Source of the DNA: Kitasatospora sp. CB01950
Lineage (GTDB): Bacteria > Actinomycetota > Actinomycetes > Streptomycetales > Streptomycetaceae
Assembly: GCF_001905465.1 (NCBI RefSeq)
Contig: NZ_LISX01000001.1
Span: forward strand, 124,001 to 188,000
Direction of reading: 5' to 3'
Length of the DNA: 64,000 nt
The position numbers were made by a program, and so were the translations under genes. Shown here piece after piece: positions 17,387 through 27,484 of the stretch (within the stretch, counting starts at the first letter, position 1; each line of letters starts with the position of its first letter). The notes under the pieces are model-generated. The model had not been told where the DNA came from, did not search any database, and worked only from the letters and a program-made list of their open reading frames with translations.

Positions 17387-18357
17387 GCGGCACGTCCGAT
17401 CTGCGGCGTGGTGGCCGCGTCGGACGCGGCGATGGCGAGGAAGGCCTCTTCGAGCGAGGCGCTGCGGGCGTCCAGCCGTCCCAGCGGGACCCGGTGGCGG
17501 GCGGCCCAGCCGAGGAGTTCGGTCAGGGTGCCCTGGAGGTCGGTGGTGCGCAGCGTGATCCGGCGGCCGTCGATGGTCGGCTCGGCGCCGGGCAGGGACG
17601 GCAGATCGAGCGCGGCGTGCGGGCCGGAGCGCTCGGGCAGTTCGAAGCCGATCCGGGCGGGGTGGTCGGCCAGCACCTCGTCGACGGTGCCGCCGGCCAC
17701 CACCCGGCCGCCGTGCATGATGGCCAGCCGGTCGGCGAGTTCCTCGGCCTCTTCCAGGTAGTGCGTGGTGAGCAGCACGGTGGTGCCGGCCGCGCGCAGC
17801 TCCCGGATCAGCCGCCACACGGAGGCGCGGGCCTCCGGGTCCAGGCCGGTGGAGGGCTCGTCCAGGAACAGCACCTCGGGGCGGCCGAGCAGGGCCATCG
17901 CCAGGTCGAGGCGGCGGCGTTCGCCGCCGGACAGCTGCTTGACGCGCACCGAGCGGCGGGGGAGCAGGCCGACCAGGTCGAGCGCCTCGTCCACGGTGCG
18001 GCTGTCGGTGGTCAGCCCGGACCAGCAGCGGCCGGTCTCGGCGACGGTCAGTTCGCCGGGGAAGCCGCCCTCCTGGAGCATGATGCCGATCCGGGGCCGG
18101 AGCGCGGCCCGGTCGCGGGCGGGGTCCAGACCGAGCACCCGGACCTCGCCGGCGGTCGGCGCGGCCAGGCCCTCCAGCACCTCCATGGTGGAGGTCTTGC
18201 CGGCGCCGTTGGTGCCGAGCAGCGCGAACAGCTCACCGGGGGCGACGGTGAGGTCCAGGCCGCGGACGGCCTCGAAGCCGGCGGCACCGGACGGTCCGTA
18301 GCGGCGGTGCAGGCCGCGGGCCTCGACGGCGGGGCGGGGACGGCTGGTGTCGGTCAT
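17383..18357 (-). CDS. ABC-2 type transporter ATP-binding protein
   Basis: A 324-residue ABC ATPase with all expected motifs: Walker A GTNGAGKTS at residues 48-56, Q-loop in LQEGGFPG (about 94-101), signature LSGGE at 142-146, Walker B VLFLDEP at 162-168, and the H-loop in TTHYLEEAEEL (about 196-206). The C-terminal 90 residues are the extra domain found in drug-export type subunits. It is the first gene of a four-gene minus-strand operon: ATPase, permease, kinase, regulator. Its promoter should lie in the 120 bases between its start and the tRNA terminator. Confidence 0.95.
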   Translation of the reverse strand: MTDTSRPRPAVEARGLHRRYGPSGAAGFEAVRGLDLTVAPGELFALLGTNGAGKTSTMEVLEGLAAPTAGEVRVLGLDPARDRAALRPRIGIMLQEGGFPGELTVAETGRCWSGLTTDSRTVDEALDLVGLLPRRSVRVKQLSGGERRRLDLAMALLGRPEVLFLDEPSTGLDPEARASVWRLIRELRAAGTTVLLTTHYLEEAEELADRLAIMHGGRVVAGGTVDEVLADHPARIGFELPERSGPHAALDLPSLPGAEPTIDGRRITLRTTDLQGTLTELLGWAARHRVPLGRLDARSASLEEAFLAIAASDAATTPQIGRAA

Positions 18358-18480
18358 GGCTCCAGCCTTCCGCCGGGCCGGGCCGTCCAGTAGTGCGGGC
18401 CGTCACCGGGTGCCGGTGGAGTTCCACGGGTCGGCGGTGACAAATGTCATCGGGTGCCGCGGAAGTGTGCCCGGGAACGC

Positions 18481-18510
18481 CGAAGGCCCCCTCGATCGAG
18501 GGGGCCTTCG
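18481..18510 (-). terminator. Terminator of the tRNA-Gly pair
   Basis: A perfect 30-base palindrome (15-base arms without a loop of their own) directly downstream of the tRNA genes on the minus strand. In RNA it folds into a GC-rich hairpin of about 13 pairs. Confidence 0.8.
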
Positions 18511-18518
18511 AAACTGGA

Positions 18519-18590
18519 GCGGACGACGAGATTCGAACTCGCGACCCTCACCTTGGCAAGGTGATGCTCTACCAACTGAGCCACGTCCGC
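18519..18590 (-). tRNA. tRNA-Gly (anticodon GCC)
   Basis: Read on the minus strand, the 72-base gene folds as a normal cloverleaf. The acceptor stem is GCGGACG/CGTCCGC, the D arm holds GGCTCAGTTGGTAGAGC, the anticodon stem TCACC/GGTGA encloses a TTGCCAA loop with anticodon GCC, and the T arm holds GTTCGAATC. No CCA is encoded. It is identical to the second copy. Confidence 0.96.
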
Positions 18591-18628
18591 ATGATATTGA
18601 GTTGTACAGCTTGTCGTGCTAACTGCGA

Positions 18629-18700
18629 GCGGACGACGAGATTCGAACTCGCGACCCTCACCTTGGCAAGGTGATGCTCTACCAACTGAGCCACGTCCGC
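18629..18700 (-). tRNA. tRNA-Gly (anticodon GCC), second identical copy
   Basis: The sequence matches the neighbouring tRNA-Gly base for base over 72 bases. It lies 38 bases upstream of that copy on the same strand, so both are probably cut from one transcript that ends at the 18481-18510 hairpin. Confidence 0.96.
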
Positions 18701-18853
18701 ACGGTGCCTGGGCACCGGCCGCCCCGCTCGGGTGTTCCCCCGTTTGCGGCGACGAGAAATACTCTACAACATCAATCGCCGTGCTCGCCCCACCCTTCCC
18801 CGGCGGCGTGGCCGGGGAAGGGCCGGCGGCCCTCAACGGGCCGTCGGACAGGG

Positions 18854-19171
18854 TCAGTTGTTCTCGGAGAACGCCTCGTAGACGTGCTTCGGGATGCGCC
18901 CGCGGGCGGGCAGCTCCATGCCGTTCGACTGCGCCCAGGCGCGTACGGCGGCCGGGTCCGGGGTGAGCGCGGTGCGGCGGAAGGACTTTCCGCTGCGGCT
19001 CTGCCGGCGGCCCGCGGCGACGAACGGGGCGAGGGCCTCCCGAAGCTTTTCCGCGTTGTCGGCGGACAGGTCGATCTCGTACGACTTCCCGTCCACGCCG
19101 AAGTGGACGGTTTCCGCGGCGGCGCCGCCGTCCAGGTCGTCGGAGAGCGTGACGACTACACGCTGAGCCAT
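18854..19171 (-). CDS. lsr2: Lsr2 family nucleoid-associated protein
   Basis: A 105-residue H-NS-like silencer of AT-rich DNA. The N-terminal half (MAQRVVVTLSDDLDGG, then a GVDGKSYEIDLS beta segment and an AEKLREAL helix) is the dimerisation domain. The C-terminal half contains VRAWAQSNGMELPARGRIP, whose RGR is the minor-groove AT-hook-like motif. A basic linker of repeated Arg/Ser joins them. AGAGG lies ten bases before the ATG. It is divergent from the purS-purQ-purL operon, an arrangement common in streptomycetes. Genomes of this group often have a second copy, so this may not be the only one. Confidence 0.94.
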   Translation of the reverse strand: MAQRVVVTLSDDLDGGAAAETVHFGVDGKSYEIDLSADNAEKLREALAPFVAAGRRQSRSGKSFRRTALTPDPAAVRAWAQSNGMELPARGRIPKHVYEAFSENN

Positions 19172-19581
19172 GGGTGTCAATCCTCTCGGGCAATTCGGCC
19201 GACGGTGGTCTCGGATGCCCCGCCGGTCCGTTGGGCCGGGATCACGGCATCCGTCGGCGGGCAGGGGAGCCCACGCCGAGATGCGGCGCGTTCGGCTGCC
19301 GGTCGCCCTATTCTGCACCCGGAAGCTGCTGAAATCGAAGAGTTCGGGATTCCTTTTTTCCGGATATTCACGGGGTTCCCTCGGATGCCGATACCGCCTC
19401 GTTACAGACGGGATTAAACCGACGAAATGGGATGCCGACCGGGGTTCGGAGAGGCTCGGAAGCCTTGCCTCGTAAGGGGCGTGGGTCTACGCGCGTTGCC
19501 GCTGGTGGGCCGCAAGATGGCCGCCCGGCACAGGTAGGCTGAAGGTCCCCCGCCTGAACGCAATCACCACCGGGAGTGCCA
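19172..19581. other. Divergent regulatory region between lsr2 and purS
   Basis: 410 bases, noticeably richer in A/T than the flanks around 19320-19420. A TAGGCT hexamer at 19535-19540 is the best -10 element for the purS operon and would give a leader of about 35 bases ending in GGGAG. No purine riboswitch fold was recognised. The AT-rich middle could itself be an Lsr2 target, which is only an inference. Confidence 0.5.
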
Positions 19582-19836
19582 GTGGCACGCGTCGTAGTCG
19601 ACGTCATGCTCAAGCCGGAGATCCTCGACCCGCAGGGACAGGCGGTGCAGCGTGCACTGCCCCGTCTGGGATTCGCCGGGATCGCCGATGTCCGCCAGGG
19701 CAAGCGTTTCGAACTGGAGCTGGAGGGGCCGGTCGACGACGCCGCGCTCGCCCGCATCCGTGAGGCTGCCGAAACCTTCCTCGCCAACACCGTGATCGAG
19801 GACTTCACCGTCCGCGTCGAGGAGGAGGGCAAGTGA
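19582..19836 (+). CDS. purS: FGAM synthase subunit PurS
   Basis: PurS is the small structural subunit that bridges PurQ and PurL in the three-part FGAM synthase. The 84-residue protein shows the family pattern: [20 protein letters not shown] at the N-terminus, [11 protein letters not shown] in the middle and a [13 protein letters not shown] end. The GTG at 19582 is preferred over 19576 because the GGGAG ribosome binding site overlaps the earlier codon. Its stop codon overlaps the purQ start by four bases. Confidence 0.96.
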   Translation: MARVVVDVMLKPEILDPQGQAVQRALPRLGFAGIADVRQGKRFELELEGPVDDAALARIREAAETFLANTVIEDFTVRVEEEGK

Positions 19837-20509
19837 CCACCCGCATCGGCGTCGTCACTTTCCCCGGCTCGCTCGACGACCGTGACGCCCAGCGTGCGGT
19901 CCGCCTGGCCGGCGCCGAGCCGGTCGCCCTCTGGCACCGTGACAAGGATCTCCACCAGGTCGACGCCGTCGTCCTGCCCGGCGGATTCTCTTACGGCGAC
20001 TATCTGCGCTGCGGCGCCATCTCCCGCTTCTCGCCGGTGATGGACACCATCATCGAGCAGGCGAAGCTCGGAATGCCGGTCCTCGGTATCTGCAACGGCT
20101 TCCAGGTGCTGTGCGAATCGCACCTGCTGCCCGGCGCGCTCACCCGGAACGACTCGCTGCACTTCATCTGCCGCGACCAGAAGCTCCGCATCGAGAACGC
20201 CGACACCGCCTGGACCCGGGATTACTCGGCCGGCCAGGAAATCGTCGTTCCGCTGAAGAACGGCGAAGGCCGGTTCGTCGCCGACGCGCACGTCCTCGAC
20301 GAACTCGAGGCGGAGGGCCGCATCGTGGCCCGGTACCTCGATGTGAACCCGAACGGTTCGTACCGCGACATCGCCGGCATCACCAACGCCGCCGGCAATG
20401 TCGTCGGCCTGATGCCGCACCCGGAGCACGCCGTGGAGCCGCTCACCGGTCCGACCACCGAGGGCCTGGGCTTCTTCACTTCCGTCCTGAAGCAGCTGGT
20501 GAACGCCTG

Positions 20510-20510
<1 letters not shown>
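19833..20510 (+). CDS. purQ: FGAM synthase glutaminase subunit PurQ
   Basis: PurQ releases ammonia from glutamine for conversion of FGAR to FGAM by PurL. The 225-residue class I glutamine amidotransferase has the nucleophile elbow GICNGFQ (Cys about residue 87) and the His/Glu pair in MPHPEHAVE (about 195-203). The strand-loop [17 protein letters not shown] (about 47-63) forms the oxyanion region. It starts with GTG inside the end of purS, and its stop overlaps the purL ATG by one base, so the three genes are translationally coupled and made in fixed proportion. Confidence 0.98.
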
Positions 20511-22765
<2,255 letters not shown>

Positions 22766-22781
22766 CGCGGCACCGTTTCGA

Positions 22782-22826
22782 CGGGCGGCCGGTTCGGAAT
22801 TCTCCGGACCGGCCGCCCGCCTTTTT
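22782..22826 (+). terminator. Rho-independent terminator of the purSQL operon
   Basis: A 17-base stem (22782-22798 with 22803-22819, one G-T wobble) is followed by CTTTTTG. This is the only terminator in the window with a real T-run, and the next promoter begins immediately after it. Confidence 0.88.
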
Positions 22827-22827
22827 G

Positions 22828-22833
22828 TACGCT
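22828..22833 (+). promoter_or_regulatory. Candidate -10 hexamer TACGCT
   Basis: TACGCT ends six bases before the ATG at 22840, with no Shine-Dalgarno sequence between, so the following gene is probably leaderless. Any -35 contact would fall inside the purL terminator stem. Confidence 0.5.
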
Positions 22834-22839
22834 GCGGGC

Positions 22840-23652
22840 ATGCCGACTGTGAAGCCCCGAACCTACGACCCGGTGAAGGTGCGCGCCGCGCTCACCGGGC
22901 AGCTCGACGCGATCGCCGCCGCCGTCCGGGAGTTGGACGACGAGCAGCTCGCCCTGCCGACCCGACTGGAGGGCTGGCGGGTGCGTGAACTCGTCGCCCA
23001 CCTCGGGATGGTGGCCAGCTGGGTGCCGCTGCACCTGCACGACCCGCTGCCGCCGCAGGCCCCGATCACGCCGCTGTACTGGGCGTCGCGGACCCGCACC
23101 GCGGCGGCCGCGATCAGCTCCACGGCGGTGGAGCTGGTGGCCGAGCAGTTCGCCGGGGACGCCGCCCAGGTGTCCGGTGAACTCGACCGGCAGTTCGGCG
23201 AGTTGTGGAAGGCCCTGGACAGCGAGGAGGGCCGCGAGCCCGGTCGGGTCATCCTGATGCGCTTCGGCCCGATCCTGCTGGCCGACTTCCTGGTGACCCG
23301 GCTGGTGGAGACGGTGGTGCACGCCGACGACCTGGCGGACGCGCTGGGCCTGGCGGCCTTCCCGCACGACCGCTTCGCGCTGGCCTCCGCGACCCGGCTG
23401 CTCGCCGACGCCTTCGCCGTCCAAGTGCCGGGCGGTTCGGTCGAGTTGCGCATCCCTCCGCACGCCGTGGTGCAGGCCGTCGAGGGCCCCCGGCACACCC
23501 GCGGCACCCCGCCGAACGTGGTCGAGACCGACCCGCTGAGCTGGATCCGGCTGGCCACCGGCCGCCTCGCCTGGGCCGACGCGCTGGACGCCACGCTCAG
23601 CGCGAGCGGCGAGCGCAGCGACCTGTCCGGCTACCTGCCGGTGCTGGGCTGA
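22840..23652 (+). CDS. TIGR03083-type / SCP-like protein
   Basis: A 270-residue member of the TIGR03083 (DinB-like, mycothiol-associated) family, often annotated as sterol carrier family protein. The N-terminal helical domain has LPTRLEGWRVRELVAHLGM (about residues 40-58), with the putative metal-binding His, and RLVETVVHADDLADAL (about 155-170) with a second one. The C-terminal 70 residues match the SCP-like part. It is not closely similar to the other TIGR03083 protein at 3970-4797. The role is unknown. Its position directly after purL, with its own promoter, is a streptomycete arrangement and does not imply a role in purine synthesis. Confidence 0.82.
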   Translation: MPTVKPRTYDPVKVRAALTGQLDAIAAAVRELDDEQLALPTRLEGWRVRELVAHLGMVASWVPLHLHDPLPPQAPITPLYWASRTRTAAAAISSTAVELVAEQFAGDAAQVSGELDRQFGELWKALDSEEGREPGRVILMRFGPILLADFLVTRLVETVVHADDLADALGLAAFPHDRFALASATRLLADAFAVQVPGGSVELRIPPHAVVQAVEGPRHTRGTPPNVVETDPLSWIRLATGRLAWADALDATLSASGERSDLSGYLPVLG

Positions 23653-23715
23653 GCGCGGCGTCCGGCGCGTCGGGCAGTCCGACGGAGGTGCGGGGGCGTA
23701 CGGGCGGCCGGGTCA

Positions 23716-24576
23716 TCAGGGCACCGAAGGGCCCTTGAGATAGCTGCCGTTGGCGTCGTAGGGCCAGGCGTTGGCGGTGCAGCCGTTCAGGCCGTAGATC
23801 TGCTGCATCATCGCGGGGGCGGGTTTGCCCGGGCCGGGGCAGCCCTCGTGGCCGTGGCCGATCCGGTGGCCGACCTCGTGGTTGACGATCAGCGCCCGGT
23901 AGTCGTCCAGGCTGCCGTCGAACTGGGGCGAACCCGTCAGCCAGCGCTTGGAGTTGACCACCACCTGCTTGCCGACGTCGCAGTTCACCTCGCCCCTGGT
24001 GTCCAGTCCGCCCGCGCCGCAGAGCTTGTCGGTGGTGTCGGGCGAGGCGATGATGACGGTGAAGTCGTAGGTGCCGGAGGAGACCAGCTTGAAGCTGTTG
24101 CGCTTGTCGGAGATCCAACTGCGCTTGTCGCCCAGCACCTTGTGGATCTCGTCGGCGGCGGCCTTCGGATCGATGTTGATGCCGTCCTCGACCTGGACCT
24201 GGTAGCGGCGCACGGTGCCGCCGGTGCCCACCGTGCCGCCGGTGGCGGCGGCGGTGCTGAGACTGCCGCTGCCGTGCTGGACGATCTGCGTGTCGTTCTT
24301 GGGCGGGTCGCTCTTCGGGGCCTCGGTCTGCGGCGGGGCGCTGCTCTCCGCGGACTTGGCGGGCTCGGGGGAGTCGCTGACCGGGGGGACGGGCCGGGCC
24401 TGGGCGGTGGATCCGGTGTCCTGCGGCTGCCCGCCGGCCGGGCCGAACCGGGAGAATCCGGCCACGCCGAGCACGATCAGCGCCGCAGTGCCGCCCAGCG
24501 CCAGGGCCAGCCGGCGGCGGCGCGAACGGGCGCGGCGACGGGCGGACCTGCCGGGTGACCTGCGGGCTGCGGGCAT
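23716..24576 (-). CDS. DUF3152 protein, membrane-anchored metzincin-like metallopeptidase
   Basis: A 286-residue protein: an Arg-rich cytoplasmic N-terminus, one membrane segment (about residues 23-45), a Pro/Ser/Lys-rich linker (about 50-100), and a C-terminal DUF3152 domain facing outwards. That domain holds a complete metzincin-type zinc motif, HExxHxxGxxH, as HEVGHRIGHGH with His233, Glu234, His237 and His243. A Met-Met pair about 17 residues later (PAPAMMQQIYG) sits where a Met-turn is expected. Cysteines near 190-200 and 245-260 could form disulphides. AAGGGAA lies close upstream of the ATG. The substrate is unknown, and proteolytic activity is inferred from the motif alone. Confidence 0.82.
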   Translation of the reverse strand: MPAARRSPGRSARRRARSRRRRLALALGGTAALIVLGVAGFSRFGPAGGQPQDTGSTAQARPVPPVSDSPEPAKSAESSAPPQTEAPKSDPPKNDTQIVQHGSGSLSTAAATGGTVGTGGTVRRYQVQVEDGINIDPKAAADEIHKVLGDKRSWISDKRNSFKLVSSGTYDFTVIIASPDTTDKLCGAGGLDTRGEVNCDVGKQVVVNSKRWLTGSPQFDGSLDDYRALIVNHEVGHRIGHGHEGCPGPGKPAPAMMQQIYGLNGCTANAWPYDANGSYLKGPSVP

Positions 24577-24695
24577 CTGGTTTCCCTTGGAGCGACGACA
24601 GTTGCGGGTGTGCGGTCCGGTGGCCCGTTTCGCACGCTTGTGCTGCATCGTGAACATACGCAGTATGGCCGCGGTTGGTTCCCTCGAACGGGGTC

Positions 24696-25409
24696 TCAGC
24701 CGTGGATTCGGCCCTGGAGGTGCTCCAGCGCCTTGGCCATCGGCTCCCCGGTCAGGGCCGGGTCGGCCGGGCCCGCGTCGCCCTGGGAGAGCAGCAGCAC
24801 CAGGTCGCCGTCGCCCTTGAGCGGCACCCGGGCGATCGCGGCGAGCCCGCCGCCGGGCAGCAGCACCGGCTTGCCGCCGGGCTTCGGCCGGCCGGTGACC
24901 ACCGCGCCGAGCTGGTCGACGGTCAGCTGCCCGGTGCGCTGGAGGGTCGGCAGCAGCACGCTCACCCCGACGTCGCTCAGCGGTACGGCCTCCAGGTCGA
25001 GCCGGACGGTGGCGGTGCCGGCCGTCCAGGTGCAGGTCACCCAGGCGTGCGGCGGGAGGCCGGGCGCGGAGGCGGTGCTCGGCGACGGGCTGATGCCGGA
25101 CGGCCACCGGTAGGGCGGGGTGCCGTCGCCGAGCTCGCCCTCGACCGCCTTCGCGTCCTCGGCGCCCGGGGTGACGGGCCGGTCGATCCCGGCGGCCTGG
25201 AGCGCGGTGGCCAGCCCGTCCAGGCCGAACGGGCAGGCGGTGGACGGCTGTTGGCGGATCTGCTCGGCGGTGGAGCGCACCTTGGCGTAGGAGAGGCCGG
25301 CGCCGGAACTGTCGTCCGAGCAGGCGGCCGCCCCGAGGGCGACGGCCGCAGCGGCAGGCAGGGCGAGCAGCCGACGGGCGCCCGGGCCGGATATGCGGTC
25401 AGCGGTCAC
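24696..25409 (-). CDS. Probable lipoprotein, DUF3558-like
   Basis: A 237-residue secreted lipoprotein. The signal peptide runs through RRLLALPAAAAVALGAAAC, with a lipobox-like ALGAAAC and Cys30 as the lipid-modified residue, followed by SDDSS. The mature part is acidic and Ala/Gly-rich and contains two or three Cys that may pair (CPFGLDGL near residue 60 and VTCTW near 125), a pattern seen in actinomycete DUF3558-type lipoproteins. The family assignment is tentative. The GTG start at 25409 is six bases after TAGCCT, consistent with leaderless expression. It lies 119 bases upstream of the DUF3152 gene on the same strand and may share its transcript. Confidence 0.7.
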   Translation of the reverse strand: MTADRISGPGARRLLALPAAAAVALGAAACSDDSSGAGLSYAKVRSTAEQIRQQPSTACPFGLDGLATALQAAGIDRPVTPGAEDAKAVEGELGDGTPPYRWPSGISPSPSTASAPGLPPHAWVTCTWTAGTATVRLDLEAVPLSDVGVSVLLPTLQRTGQLTVDQLGAVVTGRPKPGGKPVLLPGGGLAAIARVPLKGDGDLVLLLSQGDAGPADPALTGEPMAKALEHLQGRIHG

Positions 25410-25415
25410 CGGCCC

Positions 25416-25421
25416 AGGCTA
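25416..25421 (-). promoter_or_regulatory. Candidate -10 hexamer TAGCCT for the lipoprotein gene
   Basis: Six bases separate this hexamer from the GTG. The surrounding CATAGCCTGGGCC is identical to that before the LysR gene at 46943, suggesting the same promoter type. Confidence 0.5.
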
Positions 25422-25453
25422 TGCCCTTGCCGCACACGGAAGTTGAGGCCGAG

Positions 25454-26317
25454 TCAGCCTCGTTCGGTGAGCGCCTCAGCGAGTTCGCGGATGCCGGCCT
25501 CGCGCTCGGCGGCGGTGTCGCCGTAGTCGTAGCTGTGGGTGAACGCCGCCTCCGGGAAGGTGTCGGCCATCCACACCGAGCAGTAGTGGCCGGGCAGGAA
25601 GCAGGCCTGAAGCTCGGTGTAGATCTCCACGACCTGTTCGGGCTGGACGCCGAGGGCCAGGGCGCGGTGCCAGAGCGCCTCCTCGGCGTGCAGGGCGAGC
25701 GAGCCGCCGGCCGTGATGATCTGCGGCTCGCCCTTGGCGTCCAGGTACTTGAAGGAGGCGTAGCTCGGCACGCCCCGGGTGTGCCGGACGTCCTCCAGGA
25801 CCCGGGGCCACCACAGTTCGTCGTCCTCGAAGGCGCGCAGGTCGGTGGCGCGCAGCCGGCTCTCCACGGCGGTGAACTCGGCGAAGACCTGGTCGGGCTG
25901 CTCGGCGGCGGCCAGTGCGGCCAGGCTGCGGTCGAGTTCGGCGAGCGAGGAGAGGAACGCCTCCAGGCTGGTGTTCACCAGCACGGACGGCTCCTCGAAG
26001 TCGACGAAGACCGACCAGACCCGGCCCTGCGGGTCCAGGCAGAGTTCGGAGCCCCGGTCGGTGCCGAGCCGGGCCCACTGCTCCTCGCCGTTGCGCGGGC
26101 CGGGCCGGTCCTGGCCGGCCGTGAGGTCGCCGAGGGCGAGCGCGTCCCCGGCGGAGGTGCGGAAGTAGGGGCCGACCTGGACGGGCAGACCGGTGGCGGC
26201 CAGCAGCTCGGCGGCTGCGGCGGGAACGGTCACCCGGGCGAACTCGGCAGCGTCCGGGCGGCGGAGGCCGGCGGGGCCGAAGCGGTCGAGCAGGCGCTGG
26301 GCGAGTTCTGCGGTCAT
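25454..26317 (-). CDS. SUKH-4 immunity-like protein fused to a nucleotide deaminase domain
   Basis: A 287-residue two-domain protein. Residues 1-165 look like a SUKH-4 immunity domain: an N-terminal helix with RRPDAAEF, then the GLPVQVGPYFR strand and SELCLDPQGRVWSVFVDFEEPSVLVNTSLEAFL typical of the fold. Residues 180-265 are a deaminase-like domain with zinc ligand His210 and catalytic Glu212 in LHAEEALW, plus Cys239 and Cys246 as the second half of the zinc site. This half lines up with the C-terminus of the divergent toxin gene at 26443-27423: both have the SYASF/NYAAF strand, the H-[AS]-E, the paired Cys and an ending [TH]HS[YF]DY. It may be an immunity protein that carries a decoy or active deaminase. 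Confidence 0.75.
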   Translation of the reverse strand: MTAELAQRLLDRFGPAGLRRPDAAEFARVTVPAAAAELLAATGLPVQVGPYFRTSAGDALALGDLTAGQDRPGPRNGEEQWARLGTDRGSELCLDPQGRVWSVFVDFEEPSVLVNTSLEAFLSSLAELDRSLAALAAAEQPDQVFAEFTAVESRLRATDLRAFEDDELWWPRVLEDVRHTRGVPSYASFKYLDAKGEPQIITAGGSLALHAEEALWHRALALGVQPEQVVEIYTELQACFLPGHYCSVWMADTFPEAAFTHSYDYGDTAAEREAGIRELAEALTERG

Positions 26318-26323
26318 GGCAGC

Positions 26324-26329
26324 AGTCTA
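26324..26329 (-). promoter_or_regulatory. Candidate -10 hexamer TAGACT
   Basis: TAGACT on the minus strand ends six bases before the ATG at 26317, with no Shine-Dalgarno sequence, so this SUKH-4/deaminase gene is probably leaderless. Confidence 0.5.
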
Positions 26330-26442
26330 TGCGCGGGGCGTTCGGTCGGCGCCGGACCGGTCGCGGCCGGCGGATGGGTGCGATGATACGGCGAGCACCC
26401 CGAGCGGGTGTGCCAACTGCGGTGGGCGGGACGGGGGTTGAT

Positions 26443-27423
26443 GTGAACGACATCGCGCACGACTACGACAACGTGGAACGGGCCGCGGCCGAGTTCGACA
26501 AGCTGCACGCGAAGCTGAGCGCCAAGAAGCACAAGGTCAACAACGGCCATGCGAAGGCGAGTTCGACCGGTCGCGGGGACGGTCTGGGCGAGGTGGTGGC
26601 CAAGGCCGCCTCCACCGCCCTGCAGAGCATCGAGAAGGCCCTGGACTCCCTGGCGGACCACGCCGACAAGGCCTCCAAGGGCCTGCTGAAGATGAACAAG
26701 AACCACCGCGAGAACGAGGAGCGCCTCGGCCAGGAGTTCCAGCGGATCGTCGCCAAGCACGACACCACCCCGGTCTACCTGCTCGGCGCCGACGGCAGGA
26801 TCCAGCGGCTGCACAGCGACGGGAGCGCCCCGAAGCCGATCACCGGCCACGAACCGGGCATCCGGGACCTGCTGTCGCCCGACCCGAACGGGCCGGGCAA
26901 CCTGACCACCGTCGGCCCGCCCAACGACCGCACGAAGTTCCCGTTCACGCCCAAGCGGCGCCCCAAGGAGGGCCGCCCGCAGGTTCCGTCGACCAAGATC
27001 GACCCCGGCAGCTCCGAGTTGGCCCGCGCCACCCAGCGCGCCCGGCGGGCGACCAACCAGTACGGCGGCGGCGTCGAGGAGAACCCGAGCGCCAACTACG
27101 CGGCCTTCCACTACGACAACGGCACCGGGAACCCGGTCATCGTGGTGGCCCAGAGCATCCCCCGCAGCTCCCACTCCGAGATCGTGCTCGGCCTGCCCTT
27201 CCTGCGCAAAGGCCTGCAGGACAACGTCGACGCGGTCTACACCGAGCGCCAGCCCTGCCCGACCGGCAGCACCTGCGGGGCCTGGCTCAAGCAGTACTTC
27301 CCGAAGACCACCGACGTCACCCACAGCTTCGACTACAACGGCCAGGCCTCCTCGGACGGCAACGTCCAGCACAACCGCTATCTGATAAACCTGAAGCGCA
27401 GACACCAGCAGATCTACGGCTGA
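26443..27423 (+). CDS. ESX-type polymorphic toxin with C-terminal deaminase domain
   Basis: A 326-residue protein. Residues 1-105 are a Lys/Ala/Glu-rich helical hairpin like the WXG100/ESX export modules (an AHDYDNVERAAAEFDKL helix, then a second helix from SIEKAL to EFQRIV). Residues 110-215 are a Pro/Gly/Lys-rich linker. Residues 220-326 are a nucleotide/nucleic acid deaminase-like toxin domain of the polymorphic toxin class: His244-Ser-Glu246 supplies one zinc ligand and the proton shuttle, and PC-x5-C (Cys272, Cys278) the other ligands. The GTG start at 26443 has GGGGG about five bases upstream. The target (DNA, RNA or free nucleotide) cannot be told from sequence. The SUKH-4 gene after it should encode its immunity protein. 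Confidence 0.78.
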   Translation: MNDIAHDYDNVERAAAEFDKLHAKLSAKKHKVNNGHAKASSTGRGDGLGEVVAKAASTALQSIEKALDSLADHADKASKGLLKMNKNHRENEERLGQEFQRIVAKHDTTPVYLLGADGRIQRLHSDGSAPKPITGHEPGIRDLLSPDPNGPGNLTTVGPPNDRTKFPFTPKRRPKEGRPQVPSTKIDPGSSELARATQRARRATNQYGGGVEENPSANYAAFHYDNGTGNPVIVVAQSIPRSSHSEIVLGLPFLRKGLQDNVDAVYTERQPCPTGSTCGAWLKQYFPKTTDVTHSFDYNGQASSDGNVQHNRYLINLKRRHQQIYG

Positions 27424-27484
27424 GCCGCGCCTGCCCGCACCACCGGGCCGGGCGGGGCCGTGGCGCACGGCGGGAGGCCCCGGG

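Noticed and set aside
18447..19193. Open frame running across both tRNA-Gly genes and lsr2
   Set aside because: It is caused by the tRNA sequences and GC bias; tRNA folds and Lsr2 motifs explain the region.
19172..19581. Purine riboswitch upstream of purS
   Set aside because: No purine aptamer fold or conserved loops could be seen here or before purD. A simple promoter with short leader explains the region.
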